Below, piece by piece: positions 56,588 through 64,000 of a stretch of DNA of 64,000 nt (position 1 is the first letter of the stretch; the number at the start of each line of letters is the position of its first letter). The DNA lies in the NCBI RefSeq assembly GCF_001696455.1, contig NZ_MAUJ01000017.1:1-64000 (forward strand), read 5' to 3'. The DNA is from Pseudoalteromonas luteoviolacea (GTDB lineage: Bacteria; Pseudomonadota; Gammaproteobacteria; Enterobacterales; Alteromonadaceae). Both the position numbers and the translations under genes were made by a program. The notes under the pieces are model-generated. The model was not told the DNA's origin, searched no databases, and saw nothing but the letters and a program-made list of their open reading frames with translations.

Positions 56588-59500
56588 GTGACTCGCATTT
56601 TTTTAAAATACACATTGGTTTTGCTTTGTGTATTGGCAAAACCTGCTTTGGCAGCAGGTTTTGACTTTCCCACTCATTTACAATTTATGCTTAAAAACTT
56701 GCGTGAGAATGCGCAAGCTAATACGGCCCCAATAGTCACAAAAGACTATATTACTTTAAGTGAAGATGAAACGTCGTTACTTGACTTACTCGCTAACGAT
56801 ATAGATGCCGATAAAGACACGCTTAAAATTGTGTCGGTGAGCGCGCAATATGGTGAAGTACTTATAATGCCAAACGGGCAAGTAAAGTACATTCCGCCTA
56901 TAAATTTTTCGGGACAAGATCAAATAAGCTATATGCTTTATGATGGTCGTTCTAATGCCGTTTCTGGTCAAGCATATATTACAGTCAACTCAATAAATGA
57001 TGCCCCCGTCGCAAAAGACGATTTGGCAACTTTAATTGCTAATACAACAAAGTTAATTAATGTACTTGAAAACGACACCGATGTTGACGGTGATGCACTG
57101 AAAATAACGCTAGCGAGTGCAAAACATGGACAAGTTTTAGTAATAAATAACGCGATAGAATACACGCCCAACTATGATTTTGATGGCACAGAAGTTATTG
57201 ACTATGTCATTCAAGATACTGGTGGCGCCACTTCAAGCGCCAAAGTATTAATTACAGTTTTAAAAGAAAATAAAACAGCGCCTGAAATAACAGCGCAACA
57301 GCAAATAGTGATGGATGAAGATACATCGTTAACGCTCAGCACTGAGCATATCACTTATATTGATGCAGACTCATTAAGCAAAGACATCACGCTTGAAATA
57401 GCGCAAGGACAAAACTACCAAGTAAATGGATTAACTATTACCCCAACTGAACACTTTAATGGTGAACTGAACGTACCTGTTTCATTGTTTGATGGCAAGC
57501 ATCACTCCAATACTATGGCGCTGAAAATCACTGTTAACCCAATCAATGACGCTCCGAAAGTCGTAAGCCCGCTTTATTGGCAATCCCTAAAAGGTGCAAG
57601 ATTTACTTTAGACTTTTATGCTTTGATTCATGATCCAGACATTAAGTTTTGGCCCATGGGCCGAGATGACCCAAGGCTTGATCAATTCAAATTTATTTTG
57701 TCAAACAATGCACGTATTGAAGACCATGGCGGCTGGACCTCTAATGGTGGCCGTTTCGTTCGAGTCCCAGGGTCTCGTAACTTCTTATATGAGTATTTGC
57801 CACCTTCAGATCTCAGCATTGATGAAGATTATTTGCACTTTTTTATAGTTGATGAATTAGGTGCAACAAATTTTGGGCGTGGTGACATTAAAATATATCT
57901 AAAAAATGATATGAATGCGCCTATTATCAAACACCACGCTGGCATGACGCCAACAAATGAAAACAGTAGTTTCAAGCTGTCGATTGATGATTTTTATATT
58001 CTATACAATGGCTCTCATAGTAAAAATAATGAGCTGAGCCTAATAGTTAAAGACTCCCCTGGATATTATTCTTTCGACGAGGCAACAGGGCTTATATCTA
58101 TTGACCCTATGTTTGAAGGAGACTTGCTAAACATTATTGTGCAAGCCACCGATGGCGCGACAACTTCTAACTCATTCCGCGTTGAAGTGCCATTGATTTC
58201 GGTTAATGAAGCTCCCATTGCATATAACTTTGAGCACACGCTTTCTGAACCTAAAGAAATTGAGCTCGACTTTAGAAATCTATTAATGGCAGATCCAGAG
58301 GCAAAAATAGCACCTTACTTGCTAGACCAGTTTTCTTATCAATTTATGACACAACAGGGTAGCGCGGATAATACCACGCCTAGAGGAAAACTTGTAAGAG
58401 TGCCCGGCAAACCTCATGGCGTATTCAAGTACATACCTAATTTACCATTTGATAAAGACACGATTCCTTTTTGGGTGACTGATGAGCAGGGTTTACAATC
58501 AAATATGGGCACGATTGTAATTAGCCCACCAATACCAAGTACGCCACATAAGCCAAACACAATTGTTAATGGTACAAGTGTACGAGTTTCTTGGGAGCAG
58601 AATAATTTTGCAACGTATTATGTGGTTGAGCAGTACAAGCAAAGCATAGACTTGTCATCGACGCTAAGAGAGTATCGTGTAACGTCCAATAGCATTGATT
58701 TACAAGAGCTAGAAACTGAATACTCTAAATATCGCGTTAAGGCGTGTAATGAAGTTGGTTGCTCAGCATTTTCTGAATTTTCATTACCAACGAAAGAACT
58801 GAACATTACCCCAAGGGCCAATTTAGTCGGCACAAATGGCATACAATTAGTATGGGGCGGAGAACATAGTAACTACGATATTCAAATAAAATACAATGAC
58901 AATGATTGGACAGAACCAGGTAGATTTGTATTTGACTCTAAGTCAGTAACTTGGCCGAACCTACCATCAGGCGAAAGAACCTACAGACTGAGAGGGTGTA
59001 ACGATGACTTGAGTCGTTGTACAGATTGGTCAGCTCAGTCCAATACCCTTTTAATTGAGGCCTGGGTCCATAATGTAGCAGTACAAGGCAGTTCCACAAC
59101 TTTAAGTTGGGGTCCATTACGCGGGACAGACTACTACGATATTGCAGTTAAATTGAATAACAATGACTGGACTGCATCCAACACATTTGTAGCAGTTAAC
59201 GAAGGCACATCAAATGTCAGTAGCATCACGTTAAATAATGTGGGGGGCGGGCTTTACGCATATCGAATTCGCGCTTGTCAAGGCCAAGTGGGCAGTGGAA
59301 CTTGCTCTGCCTGGTCGATATCAACAGCGCAATATGAAACGCCTGGATTACCAATCGGCACGCCTCCATTGGCCCTAACTTTGCCTACACACACCTTTTT
59401 AAATAAGTCAGAAGTTGTGACTTGGGCGTTTTCAAGTGCACCGCAAATTAACTTGACCACATCACTTTATGTTCAGGTACCCAATCAACCAAATATGATA

Positions 59501-59986
59501 AAACTTGCTAGCAGTAACAATAACCAGCCTGGCTCGTATGCGTACACCTTTTCTCAAGCTGGTACTTATCGATTTTTTGCCCAAGCCTGCCAAGAAGCTG
59601 AACAGTCTCGTCTTTTGTGTAGTAATCGAATGCAAAGTACACGAAGTATAGAGGTGATAAACCAAGCATTTGGGCCAATAAGTACAGGGTCTAAGTTGAG
59701 CTGGCCAAACCTGCCAAGTGGCAGCACGATTGAAATTGAAAGAGCGTATTGCGCTGATACAAAAAGCTGCGATAGGGCGGAATTGCAGTGGCATACACTT
59801 GCAACTTTAACTTCAGGTGAGACGAGTTACGCTTTAACAAGCTCCAGCGGGTATGTGTACCGCATTAAAGTGTGTTTTAACCAAGGCGGCTGTACATCCT
59901 GGGTAGATGTATATGATAGACCTAAAAAACAGATCGTTTTTATACATACAGATCTATTAGGTAATCCAGTCGTAGAGTCGCAATAA
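56588..59986 (+). CDS. secreted cadherin-like and fibronectin-III protein with Rhs-like tail
   Basis: About 1132 residues from GTG 56588, which has AAGGG at a proper distance; ATG 56582 abuts that sequence. After the signal peptide come cadherin/Ig-like repeats (about 40-250), each with the pattern NDxDxDxDxLxI...YxPxxxFxGxDxxxYxxxD, for example LLANDIDADKDTLKI and VLENDTDVDGDALKI. More divergent repeats follow (about 250-640), with putative calcium-binding acidic loops. Then about five fibronectin-III repeats (about 645-1110) carry the Cys-paired last strand (YRVKACNEVGC, YRLRGCNDDLSRC, YRIRACQ). It ends with the same HTDLLGNPVVES tail as the protein at 52508. Probably a large surface or secreted adhesin-like partner of the Rhs protein. 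Confidence 0.8.
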   Translation: MTRIFLKYTLVLLCVLAKPALAAGFDFPTHLQFMLKNLRENAQANTAPIVTKDYITLSEDETSLLDLLANDIDADKDTLKIVSVSAQYGEVLIMPNGQVKYIPPINFSGQDQISYMLYDGRSNAVSGQAYITVNSINDAPVAKDDLATLIANTTKLINVLENDTDVDGDALKITLASAKHGQVLVINNAIEYTPNYDFDGTEVIDYVIQDTGGATSSAKVLITVLKENKTAPEITAQQQIVMDEDTSLTLSTEHITYIDADSLSKDITLEIAQGQNYQVNGLTITPTEHFNGELNVPVSLFDGKHHSNTMALKITVNPINDAPKVVSPLYWQSLKGARFTLDFYALIHDPDIKFWPMGRDDPRLDQFKFILSNNARIEDHGGWTSNGGRFVRVPGSRNFLYEYLPPSDLSIDEDYLHFFIVDELGATNFGRGDIKIYLKNDMNAPIIKHHAGMTPTNENSSFKLSIDDFYILYNGSHSKNNELSLIVKDSPGYYSFDEATGLISIDPMFEGDLLNIIVQATDGATTSNSFRVEVPLISVNEAPIAYNFEHTLSEPKEIELDFRNLLMADPEAKIAPYLLDQFSYQFMTQQGSADNTTPRGKLVRVPGKPHGVFKYIPNLPFDKDTIPFWVTDEQGLQSNMGTIVISPPIPSTPHKPNTIVNGTSVRVSWEQNNFATYYVVEQYKQSIDLSSTLREYRVTSNSIDLQELETEYSKYRVKACNEVGCSAFSEFSLPTKELNITPRANLVGTNGIQLVWGGEHSNYDIQIKYNDNDWTEPGRFVFDSKSVTWPNLPSGERTYRLRGCNDDLSRCTDWSAQSNTLLIEAWVHNVAVQGSSTTLSWGPLRGTDYYDIAVKLNNNDWTASNTFVAVNEGTSNVSSITLNNVGGGLYAYRIRACQGQVGSGTCSAWSISTAQYETPGLPIGTPPLALTLPTHTFLNKSEVVTWAFSSAPQINLTTSLYVQVPNQPNMIKLASSNNNQPGSYAYTFSQAGTYRFFAQACQEAEQSRLLCSNRMQSTRSIEVINQAFGPISTGSKLSWPNLPSGSTIEIERAYCADTKSCDRAELQWHTLATLTSGETSYALTSSSGYVYRIKVCFNQGGCTSWVDVYDRPKKQIVFIHTDLLGNPVVESQ
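59921..59986 (+). repeat. 66-bp direct repeat, copy 2 (HTDLLG tail)
   Basis: Second copy of the tail-coding repeat, 5,745 bp after copy 1 and in the same orientation. Similarity continues weakly into the 3' untranslated stretch. Recombination between the copies would delete the 54522-59986 module while keeping an intact tail. Confidence 0.95.
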
Positions 59987-60102
59987 ATAAGCAGTAGTGC
60001 CTTACGGAAAAATGAAGCATTGCGCTATATAAACAAATAAAAAATGATTTTTTATGCATGAGTTTGAGTTTTTTCGCTTGTGCAAAATTTAGGATTTAAA
60101 CC

Positions 60103-63100
60103 GTGAAGAATAATTTTTTAAGCATACCAAAAACACTGATAAAAACAGCGCTCATAGGGGTTGTTGGCACGTCCAGTCATTTAGTTAATGCTCAGCAAAG
60201 TTTTGACCTGAGCGAGTATGTTGTTACGTTTGGACAAGCTAATGAACAAGCCAGTAGTTTTGCCGTTGAAAATCAAACATCGGCATTTAGACATGTTTCA
60301 AGATCTGACCAAGCAATTGATGATAACGAAATTCCAAACATTGAAACCAGAAAAATAACGACTAACTATCGTGAACTATTCAGTTTAGATCATAAAGTCG
60401 AAGCTTATACCTCCGATTTATTTGGTGAGCGTTATAGTGCGCCAACCGGATCTGTGTCTTTTAGTCATACTGATTTAAGTATTCCAGGCAATAGCGATTT
60501 ACCGATTAACTTGACACGTATATACGTTGGCTCCGACTCTTTTGATACGAATACACGAGACTTTGGGACGTGGGGATTAGATTTACCCCATATAAGAACC
60601 AACTTATTGTCGCTTGTTGACAATGTTGAATTTAAAGGCAGTTGGGGCACGGGTAAAGCGTGTACAGGCGCATTAGATGACGGTGGAAAATGGGGATATG
60701 GAAATGGTAATGACTGGAAGCCATACTTAGGTAAAAATTATAAACCTGAAACGGGTCAAAGTGTTTGGAATGGTGATCAAGTATACATTCCAGGGAGGGG
60801 CAGCTCTAAATTAATCGTAAATGCGGGGAAAAAAACCACTAACCAGAACTGGGAGGTAACGTGCTTTACGACGGATAAAGCGTTTGAAGGATTTGTGGTC
60901 ACCACAAATGATGGCGTTAAATACACATTTTCTCAGCCAAAACTAGTTGGGGGTAAAACCTTAAACTTGTATATGAATAATAGAGAAAGAAAGCTTCTCT
61001 CACCTGATTTTAGAACTTACCATGCTTTTATGTTAGCCACTCGAGTTGAGGACAAATTCGGTAACTGGGTTGAATATGACTATGATGGTCCTCGTCTGAC
61101 AGGCATTAGGTCAAGCGATGACCGTAACATACGCGTTGACTACTATGGCGCAAATGAGATACATGCAAATTTAGTTAAGTATGTCACGGATGTCGCTAAT
61201 TCACGAGTCTGGAAATACGAGTACCAAAGTAGGGGTTATTTATCTTGGGTGTATCCGGATGAAGTTTTTGCGCTGAGCAAAGTTACTAGGCCTGATGGAC
61301 TAACTTGGCAGTTTACTTACCCCGAAAAAGAACGCACGAATTGGTTAAAAGCTTATTTTGGATTTCATTCATATACGGTGCCTCGTGACGAAGTAAGTAA
61401 TGACTGGCGCATATGTGAATTTGATAAAAATGAGGGCGATTGGGTTACGATTAAACACCCGCACGGAGCTAAAGGCGTATTTAAATATAAGCTTAGGCAA
61501 ATGAATCGCTCTAATGTAAGTACTTTGTCAAATAAGCCACTAGAGTTTCTTCGTTGGGCCTCCAATGCGCCGGAGACTATGCCGTGTTCAACAACCTTTG
61601 CCTTGAGCGAAAAATCAATCAAGTTTAGCAACGCAGATACTTATACTTGGCGTTATGACTATTATAACTCGAAACCGTATTTTAATAATGACCCCATAAA
61701 ACCAGACTCATCATTTAACAGTAATACTCTCCCTAGCCTGCCTTATCAAACTGAAGGGGATGAGTTGGAATGGAGAGATATTAAAGTAGTCAAAGTAACT
61801 CAGCCTGATAATAGTAAAGTATACCATTATTTAAGTGCGCGTTTTGGGCCTACAGAAAATAAGGAAATAATGACTAGGTACCACGATACAGATGGTGCCA
61901 CTCTGCGCATAGTTAAAAGGGTTGAGGAAAATAGCCCGAATCGTGGTGATAGTTTAGTGCGCCATGATTTTACGAGTGCATATTTTGCAAGGCCTAAATC
62001 AACCATTACCTATGAAAAAACAGGTCCAGCGACGGACTATAGTGATGCCTATGAAATCACAAACCTAACGTTTAATGAGTATGATGCACCAACGCAGACA
62101 AAAGAGTCTAGCTCACAGGCAACCCGTTATATAAAGCGGAGTTATGAGCATGACCTTACTCACAACGTGTTTAATTTACTCAATGATGTGTCGGTATCTG
62201 AAGACAGCGTTAATTTTACCTCTGTGCACTCGGCCTCCTATGAAGCAAAAACGGCCGATGACAATTCATATCAGAATGTGAAACTGTTAAGCAACTTATA
62301 TGAATATGGGCAGCTTAAAAAAACCTATGCAACCTATACGAATGAAGGACTCGTTTCTGAAATTCTGTTTAATGATATGCGCCTAAAGAGTGACGGCACT
62401 CGCAGCGATGAAAAAAGCTACCTTAAACGCGGAGACTTTTATCGAGGTAAAGCACGAAGTTATGAAATGCCAGCACGTATTGAAGGTGTGGGTGGTGTTA
62501 TTTCTGGCAGTATGACAGTTGACTCAAATGGGTGGGTAACAAGCACTACTGATTTTAATCAAACCACGACAAGTTATATGTACGACTCGATGGGGCGTAT
62601 AAAAGCAGTGGATGTGAGTGGTTCTTGGTTAGATACTGTTTATGAATGGGATTTAGAAAATAATACCCGTACGGTACAACGCTGCACAGTGGGTACTACA
62701 GGTACATGTATTGATACCTCTGTTTTTACCACAACAGAGTACTATGACAACTGGTTACGTTTAACCAAGTCGGTGGCAAACGATGTTACAAACGGCCTAA
62801 ACCGAACACAAGTTTTTCGCTACGACTATGCAAACCGTAGCCTATTTACTTCCATAGTGACCGATGATCTATCAACATCTACTTATGGTACAACTAATAC
62901 TTATGATGGTTTGGGGCGTAAAAAAACTCAGAGTAGAAGTGGCCTTGGTACTATTAAAACATTGTACTTAGCGAATAATAAAACCCAGGTAACAGATGCC
63001 AAAGGACATGTTACAAAAACTCAATACTTATCATACGGCTCACCGAGTTATAGCACTCCCAAAGAGATAGTTAACACGTTACAAAGTGGTGATATCACAA

Positions 63101-64000
63101 CCAGCCTGACATTAGATATTTTTGGCAATATTAAAGAAATCACGCAATCTGGGGGCTCAAGTCAAGATAATACCGAACTGAACGTCACGGAAACGCGTAT
63201 TTATGATAGCCAAAATAACTTGTGCGCGGTTTCTCGCCCGGATGTGGGTAATACCTTGTTTGGTTACAATGCTCTGGGCCGAATGATATGGAAACAAGTC
63301 GGTGCGCCGAACGCAACTTGTACCACGGACAAACCAACACAAGCGATTAGCTATGAATACGATAACCTTGGTGATAATTACAAGGTCACTTACCCTACTG
63401 GGGATACAACCCCCGCCTTGACTTATACCCATGACAATAATGGCAATGTGGTAGAGCTCCTTGCTGGTGATGTAAACCATGTATATAAGTATAACAACCA
63501 AGGGTTATTGGAGTTTGAAAGCATTAGCATTGCTGGGCAAAAGTTTAGCTTAGAGGCAGATTATGGCTATAACAGCTTGATGCACCGAGATAGCTTAACA
63601 TATCCAGATTCCACCACTGTCAACTTTGCGCCTAATGGATTTGGAGAGCCAACACAGGTTGTTTCGTATAAACCGGGTAGTACAACTGAAGTTGAACTAA
63701 CCTTCGCGACTAAGGCGACCTATAACGGGCAAGGGGGGTTAAAGAGCTTTACCTATGGCAATAATGTTGAGCATACATTAACGTACGACCCAATGACGCA
63801 GTTACCAGATATATTGCGCGACCAATTACCAGCAGCAATGCAGGGCAATCAAAACAACAGCCACTTAGTGCATTTAAATTATAATTATGACCTTAATGCC
63901 AATGTGACGTCTATCATAGATAGTGTGCGGTCAGGTTATAGCCTAAATACATTAACGTACGACGAGCTGAACCGCCTCACAGGTGTTTATGGAGGCACAG
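60103..64000 (+). CDS. Rhs/YD-repeat protein, 5' part (runs off the window)
   Basis: Open from GTG 60103 (AGGA 8 bases upstream) to the edge: 1299 codons with no stop, as I checked by translating every line. The N-terminus is a signal peptide (KTLIKTALIGVVGTSSHLVNA), so export is by Sec, not by an N-terminal PAAR/type VI domain. A beta-rich N-terminal region contains GSVSFSHTDLSIPGNSDLPI, typical of marine secreted Rhs proteins. YD repeats begin around residue 826: YDSMGRIKAV, YDGLGRKKTQ, YNALGRMIWK, YDNLGDNYKV, YNNQGLLEF and YDELNRLTGV at the edge. The Rhs core, its variable C-terminal (toxin) tip and any immunity gene lie beyond 64000. Confidence 0.9.
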   Translation, partial: MKNNFLSIPKTLIKTALIGVVGTSSHLVNAQQSFDLSEYVVTFGQANEQASSFAVENQTSAFRHVSRSDQAIDDNEIPNIETRKITTNYRELFSLDHKVEAYTSDLFGERYSAPTGSVSFSHTDLSIPGNSDLPINLTRIYVGSDSFDTNTRDFGTWGLDLPHIRTNLLSLVDNVEFKGSWGTGKACTGALDDGGKWGYGNGNDWKPYLGKNYKPETGQSVWNGDQVYIPGRGSSKLIVNAGKKTTNQNWEVTCFTTDKAFEGFVVTTNDGVKYTFSQPKLVGGKTLNLYMNNRERKLLSPDFRTYHAFMLATRVEDKFGNWVEYDYDGPRLTGIRSSDDRNIRVDYYGANEIHANLVKYVTDVANSRVWKYEYQSRGYLSWVYPDEVFALSKVTRPDGLTWQFTYPEKERTNWLKAYFGFHSYTVPRDEVSNDWRICEFDKNEGDWVTIKHPHGAKGVFKYKLRQMNRSNVSTLSNKPLEFLRWASNAPETMPCSTTFALSEKSIKFSNADTYTWRYDYYNSKPYFNNDPIKPDSSFNSNTLPSLPYQTEGDELEWRDIKVVKVTQPDNSKVYHYLSARFGPTENKEIMTRYHDTDGATLRIVKRVEENSPNRGDSLVRHDFTSAYFARPKSTITYEKTGPATDYSDAYEITNLTFNEYDAPTQTKESSSQATRYIKRSYEHDLTHNVFNLLNDVSVSEDSVNFTSVHSASYEAKTADDNSYQNVKLLSNLYEYGQLKKTYATYTNEGLVSEILFNDMRLKSDGTRSDEKSYLKRGDFYRGKARSYEMPARIEGVGGVISGSMTVDSNGWVTSTTDFNQTTTSYMYDSMGRIKAVDVSGSWLDTVYEWDLENNTRTVQRCTVGTTGTCIDTSVFTTTEYYDNWLRLTKSVANDVTNGLNRTQVFRYDYANRSLFTSIVTDDLSTSTYGTTNTYDGLGRKKTQSRSGLGTIKTLYLANNKTQVTDAKGHVTKTQYLSYGSPSYSTPKEIVNTLQSGDITTSLTLDIFGNIKEITQSGGSSQDNTELNVTETRIYDSQNNLCAVSRPDVGNTLFGYNALGRMIWKQVGAPNATCTTDKPTQAISYEYDNLGDNYKVTYPTGDTTPALTYTHDNNGNVVELLAGDVNHVYKYNNQGLLEFESISIAGQKFSLEADYGYNSLMHRDSLTYPDSTTVNFAPNGFGEPTQVVSYKPGSTTEVELTFATKATYNGQGGLKSFTYGNNVEHTLTYDPMTQLPDILRDQLPAAMQGNQNNSHLVHLNYNYDLNANVTSIIDSVRSGYSLNTLTYDELNRLTGVYGGT

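Overview
The window looks like a chromosomal segment of an AT-rich marine gammaproteobacterium of the Alteromonadales, most like Pseudoalteromonas. The basis is the housekeeping gene set (thrC, class II DAHP synthase, ppsR/ppsA, minCDE with ycgL and ycgN, anmK), the chitin-degradation cluster of GH18, AA10 and GH18 genes, a cyanide-insensitive-type bd oxidase, an ExeM-like extracellular nuclease and an H-NOX signalling locus. The genus is inferred from gene content and protein resemblance; there is no rRNA here. I recognised no tRNA, rRNA, CRISPR array, insertion sequence or prophage.

Layout. 1-300: the end of thrC, whose last codons lie inside a 13-bp-period tandem repeat. 1.1-5.9 kb: a class II DAHP synthase, then the divergent pair ppsR/ppsA, followed by a second, perfect 10 x 13 bp tandem array. 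6.1-10.2 kb: a nitric-oxide signalling locus. A REC plus degenerate HD-GYP protein faces an overlapping three-gene operon (REC plus HDOD-like protein, H-NOX haem sensor, histidine kinase). 10.3-17.9 kb: three secreted chitinolytic proteins behind a 22-bp perfect palindrome. 18.0-20.3 kb: a solute-binding-like protein, a small secreted protein and AnmK. 20.4-24.4 kb: a hypothetical protein, a Na/Pi symporter and a 7TM-DISM histidine kinase. 24.5-28.7 kb: ycgN, minCDE, ycgL and an MltB-like transglycosylase. 28.8-31.8 kb: a GbsR-type regulator and bd oxidase operon with an FNR-like box and a nested inverted repeat. 32-44 kb: peptide deformylase, an AhpD-like/MarR divergent pair, a di-haem peroxidase, an extracellular nuclease, a DUF1826-like protein and a NIT-domain chemoreceptor.

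44-64 kb is the accessory part. It starts with a von Willebrand A protein and a 1747-residue alpha-2-macroglobulin-like protein that keeps a CWEQ thioester motif. Then comes a run of Sec-exported proteins: six small cysteine-containing proteins (at least five of one family), two fibronectin-III proteins, one of them with cadherin-like repeats, and an Rhs/YD-repeat protein running off the end. The two fibronectin proteins end in the same 21-residue tail, which contains HTDLLGNP, a motif resembling the conserved core of Rhs proteins. That tail is encoded by a 66-bp direct repeat flanking a 5.7-kb module.

The best candidates for something undescribed are this secreted-protein/Rhs locus and the H-NOX operon, whose two response regulators both seem to carry non-catalytic HD-superfamily outputs. 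The two 13-bp arrays, one of which rewrites the C-terminus of threonine synthase, are a separate curiosity.
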